Origin: Trametes villosa
Taxonomy: Eukaryota; Basidiomycota; Agaricomycetes; Polyporales; Polyporaceae
DNA length: 64,000 nt
Assembly (NCBI GenBank): GCA_002964805.2
Contig: PUDQ02000020.1
Location: 496,001-560,000, forward strand
Direction of reading: 5' to 3'
Shown: positions 1-9,771 of the stretch, piece by piece
Layout of the letters: each line of letters begins with the position of its first letter
Position numbering within the stretch: the stretch's first letter is position 1
Program-made: the position numbers and the translations under genes
The notes under the pieces: generated by a model
The model's input: the letters and a program-made list of their open reading frames with translations, nothing else
Database searches by the model: none
Told to the model about the DNA's origin: nothing

Positions 1-1025
1 GTTCGACCACCGCAACCACATCTGTCTAGTGTCTGAGCTGCTGGGCATGTGTGTGTACGATTTCTTGAAGGAGAACGACTTCGCCCCTTTCCCTCGTCAA
101 CATATTCAATCTTTCGCAAGGCAACTTCTCGGCAGTGTAGCATGTAAGTGGTATACTGGAGCTTGCGCCATAGATAGCTGACTTCTCTCCACAGTCCTTC
201 ATGACCTCCATCTCATTCACACGGACTTGAAGCCGGAAAATATCTTATTGGTAAACAACGACTATCAAGTGATCCAGGTTCCCACATCGTCGAAGGTGAG
301 CAAATTTCGGCTCTGGATAGAGCCTGAGCCGCACTGACAAGCTTTTGACCATCAGCGCGGCGCTCCCACAAGAACCAAACGAATACTGCACTCAACAGAT
401 ATCCGTCTGATCGACTTCGGGTCTGCGACGTTCGAGGACGAATACCATTCTAGTGTGGTGTCAACGCGCCACTACCGCGCTCCCGAGATCATTCTCGGTA
501 CGTAGCATGGTTTTGGCATGCCAGCTCGGCACTTATCCTCTCCCGGTGACAGGCCTCGGATGGTCGTTCCCGTGCGACGCGTTCTCCCTGGGCTGCATCC
601 TCGTCGAGTTCTATACCGGCGTCGCGCTCTTCCAGACGCACGACAACCTCGAGCACCTAGCGATGATGGAGCAAGTCATGGGTAAGATGCCCGAACGGTT
701 CGCTCGCTCGGGGGCGCGTGCAAAGCCGGAATACTTCAAGGAGGGGAGCAAGCTCGACTGGCCGAAGCCCAAGGCGACTCGTCAAAGCAAGAAGGAAGTC
801 CGGGCTTGTCGAAGTCTGCAGGTTCGTTTCGGCGTTTCTCGTATCCGCCCGCGCCGTCTTGACAGTTGTCACTTCTAGGAGATCATCCCTGCCACGGACG
901 CTGTCAACCGCTCATTCCTAGACCTCGTCCGGAGGCTTCTCACCTTTGACCCCACGCAGAGGCTCGCCGTCAAAGACGCCCTCAACCACCCCTACTTCTC
1001 GCTCCAGATCCCTGACGAATACTGA
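1..1025 (+). CDS. LAMMER (CLK/Kns1-type) dual-specificity protein kinase, 5' truncated by window edge
   Basis: This is the C-terminal two thirds of a protein kinase; the N-lobe lies outside the window. Joined exons (introns begin near 145, 296, 499 and 822) read through the catalytic loop HTDLKPEN, the magnesium loop DFG, the activation segment ending STRHYRAPE, and the diagnostic signature [11 protein letters not shown]. That signature is the LAMMER motif variant that defines CLK/Kns1/Lkh1 kinases. Known family members phosphorylate SR-type splicing factors and act in nutrient and stress signalling. The reading frame ends with kinase subdomain XI (FDPTQRL) and then HPYF, and stops at 1023-1025, only about ten residues past the domain. 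This is usual for the family, which carries its variable region at the N terminus. Family assignment is very secure; the specific substrate is not. Confidence 0.93.
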
Positions 1026-2749
1026 ACGATCTCTATGCTTCCCGCCCGTCTCTCTGTCGGTCCCATCAATGGTGTCGGTGTCGGTACGATATGGACAGGC
1101 CTCCCACTGCCGTTGTAAACTCTCCCTCCGTCTACATACAGTATTGCTGTCGCCGTCGCATGGTCGCTATTCCGTCCGCTACTACTTGAAGCTCGTCGCC
1201 GTCGTTTCCTGGAGGTATCCTACCGTGTACAACATGCATTAGTGCGCAACTACCCCTTTCCATTCCCCACCCTCCTTCCCCCTCCGTCGCCGGGGTAATC
1301 TCTTCCCGCCGCCCACGCCTTCGCTTTCGCCATTCATCCCCGCCGTTCTCTCCTTTGCCGACGTTGACCGCGACACCCCGCACCACCCATTGTGTTTCTG
1401 GCATCTCCCCTCCTCCGCGCCCTATCCTGTATCTATCGCCCGGCCCATGTCTCTTGTTTCCTATACTAAGCTTATATACATAGATGCAGCCGCCCCCGTC
1501 CGAACGCAGCCCAACGCCCCCACGCGGCACGGCCGTCCGGCTGGGAGCGAGGACGATGCCCTAACCCTGCTGGTCCGTGCGCGGAGGAGCACTCCCGCGC
1601 GCAATGCTTACGTCGGGGGTCTTCGCGGCTCGGGCTCGGTCCGCCCCGTGCTCGCGCATCTGCGCAGCGCAGATCTGCAGGCACCCCCGCGTCCCAAGCC
1701 AAGGCGCAGCTCCCCCCAGCTCAGGTGCGTCCGTCCCGCCCGCGCCACATACGTGTGTCATATATATCTCTTCCTCTCCTCTGCCACCGCCCGCAGGCTA
1801 TCCTGCATTCGTGTCGCGCTCTGCTCGTGCCAGCGCCCCGGGCTTCCGTGCGCAGACAGACAGCCCGGGTCCCGAGGAAAGTCCCCCACTTGCCAAGTTA
1901 CCGCCGCCCCGGGCCCCGCCGCCCCAGAGCGGCGCGCTACAGGGCGCGAAGCAGGCCTGATGGCCCGCGAGCCCCCGTTCGCACACTCGCGCGCGCGCGC
2001 GCGCGTGAAGGCTGCCCTTGTGACCCCCATGGGAACGGCGCGGGGACCGCTGTGGTCTGTGCGCTGACTGGCCGTGCGCAGGCCGGCCTGGGCTGGCGAA
2101 GGGAGATGGTGCGGGAGAGATTGGGCCTGCGCAAGGAAAGAAAGCGGGGAGCGGGGAGCGGCGCGGAGAGCAGCGATTTTAGGACGGTTGGCGTGGATAA
2201 GAGCGGGTCGAGTGCCCGACGGGCCGTTTGCAGATGCCTCGCGGTCGATAGGAGGGCGGCGATCTCGTCAATGTCGGATGTACTGCACAAGTACCACAGC
2301 AGTTTCGTGGAATTTCACTAGGATGCATCAAGATGGCGCCGATGGTGCTATCGTTGGCCTTCTTGCTCCTACGCGGCAAGATACGGTCGTGCTACATACC
2401 TGCGCGTTTCCGACCTGTCATCCATGGCCAGTAACACCACGACCCGGTCTTCTCGGTCAGGTTCCGACACCAGCATTTGCAAACGTTCCCTCGCAACGCA
2501 GCCCGACGTTTTCGCGCACGCAGAACGAGCATATCCAAAGTCTCATCGCAGTGCGATTGCAGTGTGGCGCTCAATAGCCCATATACATGGCAGCAGTGCT
2601 AAACGAAAGCCAGTCCGACAGAAGGCAGCGAGTCCGAGCGTGTATGTAGAGGCAGCACAGCGGCGAAAGCGTCCGTGCAGCGCGCGCGCGAGCGCGCAGA
2701 ACAGCGAAGTAGGGCGGGAGAGAGGCGGGGCGGACCCAACGCGTCGAGC
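1026..2749. other. Intergenic region, kinase to aspartic protease
   Basis: Two 3' ends converge here. The open frames in the stretch are GC-driven and show no domain, signal peptide or convincing splice structure. A pure CG dinucleotide run lies near 1989-2006 and a similar GC-alternating patch near 2683-2698. I see no gene. Confidence 0.6.
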
Positions 2750-4633
2750 CTAGACGAGCTTCGCGAGCGACATCTGGTTCTTGGTCACGTCGGTCGAGAA
2801 GTACGCGTTCTTCAAGAACACGTCGCCGACGAGCCACGTCGTCGCGCCGTCGATCTCGCCCGCGGAGATGCCGGACACGCACGTCTCGCCCGCGTCGTCC
2901 GCCTGCGCGAACACGAGGTCGCGCGTGTCGATCGCGAAGTCCTGGCCGGCGAACGTCAGCGCGACGCTCGCGGTCGTGTTGCAGGGAATCGTGAAGCCGC
3001 CCTGGCCGTCGGACTGCGCGCCGGGGATCGCGGCGTGCACGGCGGCCGCGTCCGCGTCGGGCGCGACGATGAGCGTCGTGCCGGTGTCGAGGATCGCGGA
3101 GCGCCCGGCGAGGCCGACGTCCTGCCCGTCGACGGAGATGCTGTCCATCGCGCCCTCCCAGAAGCCGTTGTCCGCGACGTTGTCGAACGTGACGAGCGTC
3201 TTCGCGTCGAACTTGGTCGCGTCGAGCGCGCCGAAGGTGATCTCGCCGTCGTTCTTGTTGTCTGCGAGGCGCGAGATCTTGTAGGAGGTGATCGCGTCGT
3301 CGATCAGGCCGGCCTTTGCGAGCGCCTCGACGGGGGTGGGGACGCCCTGCTGGGAGAGGGTCTGTGTTGCGCCGTGATCAGCGCATGCTCGTACGGGACA
3401 AGGCAAAGAAGGTTCATACCGACTGCGCGAGGCCCATGAGGCCGTCGAAGGGGACGCTGTCATCCGAGAAGTCCTGGGTCTCCTCGAGAGCGACACCGAA
3501 GGTGTGCCCGGTGAGCGCGAGGCCGGCGACGTTGATGTTGTCCTGGATGATGTTGCCCGCGACGGCGCCAGTCCCGTAGGTGACCTGGAACTGCTGCTTC
3601 GAGTCCTTGAACGTCGACGAGCTCTGCGCGCCGAGGAACTGGTGGTTGCCCTAGAGATGCGCGAGAAGAGTGGAGTGAGCACGCGTATCCTATCGCGTGT
3701 GAACGTGAAGACGATAGACGTACGCAGCCTCCGCCCGCCTGCGACTGGCAGCCCTCCGCGCCGACCCAGAGGTCGGCGGAGCCGGAGTCCATGAGGATGT
3801 TGAAGTTGCGGGGCGGTGTGCCCATCTGGATCGTCGCGATGTAGCCGACGTCCTTCGCTCTGGGAAGGTGGAGCACGGATCAGCACCTCGCAACCGCGTT
3901 TGATGGCTGAAGTGCCGCTCACTCGATATCGAGCCCGAGCGAGTTGTCCGCGGTGGGCTTGCCTGCGGGCGTCAGGTTGCTGGACGAGGCCGACGCGGTG
4001 GAGTTGGACGCGTCGGTGTCGTCACCGGCAGCAGCGGCCGCGGCCGCATCTGCAGCGTCGGCGTCGTCGGACGCGTCCTGCTGGGCCTGCTTGTGCTTGT
4101 GGCCCTTCTTGCCCTTGGCCGCGGCCTGGTTCTTCGTGCTGGTGCTGTTCGTGGCGGTGGCTGCGTCATCGTCATCGCTCAAACCCTTGGTGAAGGACTC
4201 GACGAAATCCTCAAACGCCTGCAGGGCCGCGGCGGCCTTGTCCTTCGCCCCCTGGCGGTTGTAGCGCTTCGAGTTGAAGTGGGGCTTGCCGGCCGCGGGG
4301 ACGAACATCCGCTTCGCGATCTTCTCCGCCATGTCGCGCTTGCTCGGGGCGGCGCGCCCCTTCATGCGCGCGGCGCGCTTCACGCTGCGGTTAATGTGCT
4401 GCTGCAGAAGCTGTAGGAGCACGCGCGTCAGAATCCGCGCCACAGCCGCGAAATTCGGCGGGTATACTCACTACTTGCGGGTGGACATCTGTGCGGGTCT
4501 GGTGGAGGCGGGTGAGGGGAAGGGTGACGGAACGGCTGCGCTTCGCGGGTGCTGCCTCGACGCCAGCGGTGGTGGCTGAGAGAATGTAGAGCACGCTGGC
4601 GAGCAGGGTGGTGAAAGAGAGAGCGAGCTGCAT
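2750..4633 (-). CDS. Secreted A1-family aspartic protease (pepsin-like)
   Basis: The encoded protein is about 530 residues. It starts at ATG 4633 with a hydrophobic signal peptide (MQLALSFTTLLASVL) followed by an AAPAKR region. A propeptide-like basic segment comes next, then an Ala/Asp/Ser/Asn-rich linker (roughly residues 130-210). The catalytic domain has both active-site motifs, DSGSADLWV in the first lobe and DTGTTLIV in the second. A disulphide pair is probable at EGC/GGC, and the first-lobe flap is VTYGTG. The end is a typical FLKNAYFSTD followed by the LAKLV terminus. Introns fall near 4463, 3920, 3725 and 3420. The family cleaves proteins at acidic pH, outside the cell or in the vacuole. 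The low-complexity acidic linker between propeptide and catalytic domain is longer than in classical pepsins. A TATA box sits about 145 bp upstream. Confidence 0.93.
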
Positions 4634-4775
4634 GGTGGGCCGGCCTGCGCTGTATCCAGACAGAAGAAACTAGGAAAGACAGGAAAGGACAAGGACCCGG
4701 CCTTGTAGAACGAGGGAGGAAGGGAGGGGGAGGGGGCGGCGGAGGGATGGCGTGCGGGGAGGACAAGGGCGAGGC

Positions 4776-4783
4776 ATTATATA
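4776..4783 (-). promoter_or_regulatory. TATA box of the aspartic protease gene
   Basis: On the minus strand the sequence reads CTATATAATG, about 145 bp before the ATG at 4633. That is a normal TATA position for a fungal gene with a long 5' leader. Inferred from consensus only. Confidence 0.5.
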
Positions 4784-4789
4784 GCAGCA

Positions 4790-5517
4790 CACGGAGGGCG
4801 ACAACGAGGCACGGGGAGCACAAAAGGGTTCTCCCGCTTGCAGTCGCTGGGCGCTGCGCAGGACGAGCGTCCGCTGAGCCAGGGGGCGAGTATCGACCAC
4901 CCCGCATCGCAGCCGGTGGAGCATCGTCCCGCTTCCATCTCTCGTTCCGTCAGTGCGATACGCACCCCCTTCTTCCCCGCGCTGACCGCAGCCGACGCGT
5001 TTCTCTCGCCCGTGTTCTCGCTACCAAACACCCACATTGCTTCATACGCGCCGCCATGAATGAGATGCACAAGGAGACCTCCAGCGGCCGGTGGACGGGC
5101 AGAGAGAGCACTTTGAGGTTTGATCTCCGTCTCCGCAGCACCCCGCAGCAGCAGACACAAATGGCCTTCCCCGGAAATTCGACACCGACCGATCACTCAC
5201 CTCGGCCTCCCTTGGCAACGCTTGGGGCAGCCTTGGGCACCTCGGCGACGACGCCTACGAAACCTCCCAAACTGCCCAATCATCGACCGCAGAGCCACCC
5301 AATCAGACTTCCACGCAGCTGCTCTCGGCTCCGGGTTCGCAAACCAGGAAAGTAGGAAAGCAGGCTAAACCGTTGTCGGTATATTTAGAAATACACGTTA
5401 CAAGTCCAGGTCAGATTACCGACGTGCGTAAAGAGGGCGTCGCATATGAGCCTCCTGACACTGGACAGAGCACCTCGACGCGTGAATCCTCCGGGCAGAG
5501 ACGGCGAAATGCGCGCA
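4790..5517. other. Intergenic region upstream of the protease
   Basis: Apart from the TATA box this stretch holds no gene that I recognise. It separates the protease promoter from the 3' end of the enoyl-CoA hydratase gene, both on the minus strand. Confidence 0.5.
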
Positions 5518-6766
5518 TCACAACCGCGCCTTCGCGGCTGCGTCGTCAGCGATGCCACCCACGATGAGCACGTCTCTCGACAGCGCCTCGATGACATCCC
5601 GGTACAGCTCGCGCTGCAATGAAGCAATACGTCAGCGATCCCCGAGCCATATTACTGCTGATCAGCACGCCGCGTGCCCCCATCACCGGGCGAAGCAACG
5701 GTCCGCACACGCACCTTGTTCACGCCCCATCCGCCCAGCTTCGGGAGGGTGTCGACGGTCTCTGCGAGCGACTGGGCCTCGGCGATGATACTCTCGGTGT
5801 TCCCGGCTGCAAGGCGGTCGACGAGGCCGAGGGAGAGTGCCTCGTTTGGCGTGAAGCGGTGCCCCTCCAGGCAAATCTTGCGCAGAGTCTGCGGGTTGGG
5901 CGACTTCGCCTTCAGGACTGCGACCAGTGATAGTGGCAGCGTGGCGCCGAAATGGATCTGTAGGCGCGGTGAGTAAGGAGGATGATACACGGCCGTTGCG
6001 CGCGCACCTCGTTCATGCATAGCCAGGCGTTGCGCTTGCTGCCGTCGGACATGACGCGGTAGTCGCAGGCCATGGCGAGCGCCATGCCCCCTGCAAACGC
6101 GTGCCCGTTGACCGCGGCGATGGTGGGGACTGTGAAGCACCGCGTTCAGTCAGCCTGAGAGCGGTATATGGGGGAGGCGGCTTACTTGGGAATGTCAAGA
6201 GACGATGCAGCATCGGGTTGAATATCACTGATTAACAGCTCGCGTTCAGCCCGACAATTCATACGCATACAGGCGGTGCAACCGTCGCAAATGCACGCAC
6301 CGGGGAAGAAGTTCGTGCTGAAGCTCGGGTCCCTACTAGCACCCGCAAAATCGAGCCCTAGTAAGACGTCAGACAGTCTACCCCACACCACGAACCCCAC
6401 CACACCCACCATTACTAAAGAACTTGTCCTGCTTGCGGTTCCCGACGATAACCAGGGCGCCTTTGCACAGGCTCTCGTCCTTCTTCGCCTGCCCCGCGCG
6501 CCAGTTCTCGCGCCAGTGCCGCTCGACGACGTCGAGCGCGGGCTTGAACGCGCCGAGGATGAACGCGTCCGTCAGGCGGCTGTCCGCGCCGTTGTGCATC
6601 TCGATCACCCAGAGGGCCGGGGTCGCTGTGCGATTGCCCAGACGGGTGAGCACGTTGTACTTCCATGGAGAGGGGCGAGTGAATGGATGAATGGGGAAAT
6701 GAAGGACGCACGATGGGTGACCGTTACGAGGGGGTTCTCGCTCGGTAGGCTGACTGGGTACGACAT
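5518..6766 (-). CDS. Enoyl-CoA hydratase/isomerase (crotonase family), probable peroxisomal
   Basis: The start at ATG 6766 gives MSYPVSLPSENPLVTVTH, the usual opening of fungal members. Joining exon 1 to the next exon gives TPALWVIEMHNG. Later exons hold the oxyanion-hole region PTIAAVNGHAFAGGMALAMA and the substrate-pocket segment around LCLEGHRFTPNEALSLGLVD. The protein ends AKARL at the stop (5518-5520). The last three residues, ARL, fit the peroxisomal targeting signal type 1 consensus (S/A/C-K/R/H-L). Crotonase enzymes hydrate or isomerise enoyl-CoA double bonds during fatty-acid beta-oxidation; the family alone does not distinguish hydratase from delta3,delta2-isomerase. At least five introns interrupt the gene. 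Confidence 0.9.
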
Positions 6767-7223
6767 CGCTGCTCACTCTCGGAATACTTGGTGTTGACCT
6801 TATGTAGGATGAGCTACGAGTGCGACCCCGATGGTACAGAGGAGGGCAGCCTTGATGTATGCGTTCGCGGCACCGGGTTTGTCAAGAGGGCCGGCTACAA
6901 GAGCGCAAGCGGCTCCTGCTCGATGTTCATGATTCACGTGTTCCGCCGTGTCCAACTGACCAGACCTTTCAGGGGCATCCTGTTGATGTGCTGGGCATGC
7001 TAAGGAGGCGTTCCACGCTGCTGTAGCACAGAGGTCACGCAGAGAGGCAGACAGAACGCAGTGTTTTGCTGGCTAGTGGAAGAAGAGTGCAAACCCGAGC
7101 AAAGCACGCTCACCGCGGGCAGTAGCCCCTGCTCATCACGTGCGCGGAGTAGCAGGACATCGGGCGCCTCGGGAGTGCGTCAGGTTTACCTCCCCTCCGT
7201 CACCGTCCGTGTACACGACCACC
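6767..7223. other. Divergent intergenic promoter region
   Basis: This 457-bp spacer lies between the enoyl-CoA hydratase gene (-) and the complex I subunit gene (+), and should hold both promoters. I see no clear TATA box or conserved element. Confidence 0.4.
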
Positions 7224-7578
7224 ATGCCTCTCGACGAAGCCCGTGTGGCCGAATACAAAGGTACGCCCTATCTTACTCACTTGCTATATACCCAGTCTGA
7301 CTGACCTCCTGTGCCAGCACGCCTCGCCGAGCGCGAGCGCATCATCCGCGAGTCCTGGGTGCGCTCCGTGGAGGCACAGCTCGTCCGCGAGAAGCTCGAC
7401 CGCTGCTACGAGACGGAGGGCGTGAACCACCTCGAGAGCTGCAAGGACCTGCGGGAGCGGTACATCGACATGCTCAGGGACAACCGGGTGAGTGCGGGAC
7501 GCTGCGTGCGATGTGCGTGGGACTGACGGTGTGTGCGATGTTTTGTAGGTGAAGGGGTACAAGAACATCGATGTATAG
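7224..7578 (+). CDS. Mitochondrial complex I small subunit (NDUFB10/PDSW-like, 12 kDa)
   Basis: Three exons (7224-7260, 7318-7487, 7549-7578) give a 78-residue protein. It is charged and helical, with two cysteines set 11 residues apart (CYETEGVNHLESC), then LRERYIDMLRDNR and the terminal VKGYKNIDV. The length, the paired cysteines and the VKGYK ending match the fungal 12-kDa NADH:ubiquinone oxidoreductase subunit, a supernumerary subunit of the membrane arm. There is no cleavable presequence, as in that family. The first exon is only 37 nt. Assignment rests on remembered family features, not a search. Confidence 0.78.
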
Positions 7579-8050
7579 ACTTGTGTTGCCCCCCTCTATC
7601 ATTTCTCTACACCTGGCTCGAGCAGTGTGATCTCGTTCGAAGGCTGTGTCTTGCTCGACTCATTGGCAACCTGCATACATAACACTGCGCAATCCAACGT
7701 AACAGCACGGAGGATATCGCACTCGCTACGAAGGCGTCCGCCAGAATCGCAGGGGTCACAGACGATATCTTCTTTCGCAATTGACCTCTGCTCCCATTCA
7801 ATCTCCCTACACCGTAAACATGCTCGTCAACCTCATGTTCGGCGGCGAAGAGGTACCGAGATCTCAACGTCCACTTCACGACAACGAAATCTCGGAAGTT
7901 CCGTCAGAGGGCAGGGAGGTTAATTACCCCAAGCAGTGACACAAGCAGGACCGTACAGTACTAATAGATATACGCAGCACGAAACCGTTGGCACGTCGCG
8001 GCCTAGTCCGTATCCCGATGCCATTTTGTGTCCGCATCCCGTACACCACC
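7579..8050. other. Convergent intergenic region
   Basis: This is the 3' flanking DNA of two converging genes. I see no gene or repeat in it. Confidence 0.5.
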
Positions 8051-9201
8051 CTACTTCCTGCCCTTGCGCCGCCTCCCCTCGGTGCCGCTCTCGACGCCGC
8101 TGGTCTCGTCTCCGCTCGTCGCGACGCCAGAAGCCTTCGTCTTCTTCGCCTTCTTGAGGTGGTGCTCGGGGATCCACTCCTCCTGGTATCCGCCCGCGCC
8201 GGTAGCAGTGACGGTGCCGACCGGGGCGCTCACTTGGGGGGTCTTGCGCTTCTTGGGCTGGGGGACGAACGTAGAGTAGAGGTAGAAGCCGAGGCCACCG
8301 AGAAGGCCGGAGACGATGAGGTACGTCGTCCAGCTGCTTCGAAGTCAGTCGTGCGCAACAGGGAAGAGGGAAGATGCGACGTACAGCTTCAAGTCAATCC
8401 AGGAGCCCGCGGGCTCGACGACGGAGACGATGGAGTCGTAAGCCGTGACACGGTAGGTCTTGTCCTGTATGCGAGCATGGTCAGTTTGTTTCCAGTATGC
8501 AGCATGAGGTCACGTACGTCGGCGACGTGCTCGAGCCAGATGTTCAGCCTGTAGTCTCCAGGCTATTGGGTACAGCCGTTATTACGATAATTCATGCGTT
8601 ATGTCGTCATACACCTCACCTTGAACCTGAAGACACGTCAGTGACAGCCTACACGACATTGACAAGGGGCACTCACTCGCTGTGGAACGTGTACGGGAGC
8701 TGCATGGACGCGCCCTCGAGCAAGGGGATACCGTAGGCCAGTGCCGAGGTCTGCAAGCGTGACAGCATAAGCCTCCTCCCAGCAACACGCAGGTGCAGCA
8801 CAGCGACATACGTTCTTGATCAGCCTGTTCGACTCGGGGTGGTGGAACGAGCCGGCAATGTTCTTGAGCGTGACATTCCGGTCGGACTTGTTCTCAATCG
8901 ACAGGAAGATCTTGTTGCGCTCGCCGTTCACGACATCTACGCGTCGCCGTCTTCAGAACGCGCAGCGGCGAAGTGTACGAAGAAGAGCACGTACGACCAA
9001 AAGCGTTGTCCTCCGGGAACGAAGCGACAGCCAGGACCACCGGTTCGCCGCCCTCCGTCTCGACAGGAGCTGTAACGTCATAACCCCGCCGTTCAGCGGC
9101 TGGAAAGCGTCTCGCGCAGCAGAGGTGTACGCACAGGAGACCACACCCTGCACAAAGGCCGCCGTGCCGAGGAAAAGACCGATAAAGCTGAGCAGACGCA
9201 T
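8051..9201 (-). CDS. Translocon-associated protein alpha (TRAP-alpha/SSR1)-like ER membrane protein, fungal Irc22 type
   Basis: ATG 9201 opens a signal peptide (MRLLSFIGLFLGTAAFVQA). A lumenal beta-sandwich region follows, with FPEDNAFG, then VNGERNKIFLSIENKS and the N-glycosylation sequon NVT. The segment IAGSFHHPESN and a TSALAYGIPL stretch precede a single transmembrane span (YLIVSGLLGGLGFYLYSTF). A cytosolic tail rich in Lys, Ser and Thr ends GRRRKGRK. This order is that of TRAP-alpha, which sits beside the Sec61 channel and assists protein translocation in animals. Fungal relatives (Irc22) are less studied. At least five introns are present. In the ancestral arrangement its neighbour was SWD2; the LINE now separates them. 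Confidence 0.85.
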
Positions 9202-9579
9202 CCTGAACCAGACCAGAGAGTTTGTGAAGAAAAGCGGATGAGGAGGGCGCCGTCGAGTATACCTGCCACGTCCGCCTACCAAATCCGGACGCGGGAGCTA
9301 AGCACGTGGTCGCCGCGTCCACGACGCGTCGAGCGCCTTCGAGCGCCCAGTGGCATAACCGCAGGCCGCCGTCGAGGCCAAACAGACTGTGACCTCGAGA
9401 ACTTCTCGAGCGTGATGAAATCCGAGCCCCACGGTTCTGGTTCGAAATAACTCGTGTTATTAGCTTCGATGCGCGGAACTAGACAAGTGTACAAGGGATA
9501 GACAAAGCAAATCATACAACAGCAGGCGGGGATCAACCGTCCAACGTCAACGCGCACACGACCACCCATAAGAGCCCAT
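9202..9579. other. Residual spacer between TRAP-alpha promoter and the LINE insertion
   Basis: This was the original spacer between the SWD2 3' end and the TRAP-alpha 5' end. It now runs into the left target-site duplication at 9580. I see no gene in it. Confidence 0.5.
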
Positions 9580-9598
9580 CCCCGGCCGTCTACTTCTT
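9580..9598 (+). repeat. Left target-site duplication of the LINE
   Basis: The 19-bp sequence CCCCGGCCGTCTACTTCTT occurs here and again, perfectly, at 21673-21691. The left copy runs straight into a T tract, the minus-strand poly(A) tail of the element. The last two T residues may belong to the tail, so the duplication is 17-19 bp. Confidence 0.9.
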
Positions 9599-9771
9599 TT
9601 TTTTTGGCGGTGCTCAAGTGGGCGCGGCGCAATGCGCCTTCCCATTGATTGCAAGCGTCGGGCGTGAACCCTGTGCTACGTACGCTACCAGCCACGGAGG
9701 AAATGCATTACGCACGCCGCGTCCGGGGACGCGGCAGTGTGGGGCTCCTCACGCGGCGGACGTCAGTTGTG
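9599..9771 (-). other. LINE 3' untranslated region and poly(A) tract
   Basis: This lies between the ORF2 stop (9772-9774) and the target-site duplication. It ends, in the element's sense, with about 9 A residues (T run at 9597-9605). The short tail is typical of non-LTR retrotransposition products. Confidence 0.75.

Noticed and set aside
1989..2006. CG dinucleotide run as a possible regulatory or recombination site
   Set aside because: A short simple repeat in very GC-rich DNA, with nothing around it to suggest function.
1390..2321. Overlapping open frames of about 200 codons between the kinase and the protease
   Set aside because: Arg/Pro/Ala-rich frames produced by GC-rich DNA, open in several frames at once, with no start context, domain or splice plan.
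2675..3439. 254-codon open frame on the plus strand
   Set aside because: Antisense to the protease catalytic domain; Arg/Asp/Val-rich with no domain.
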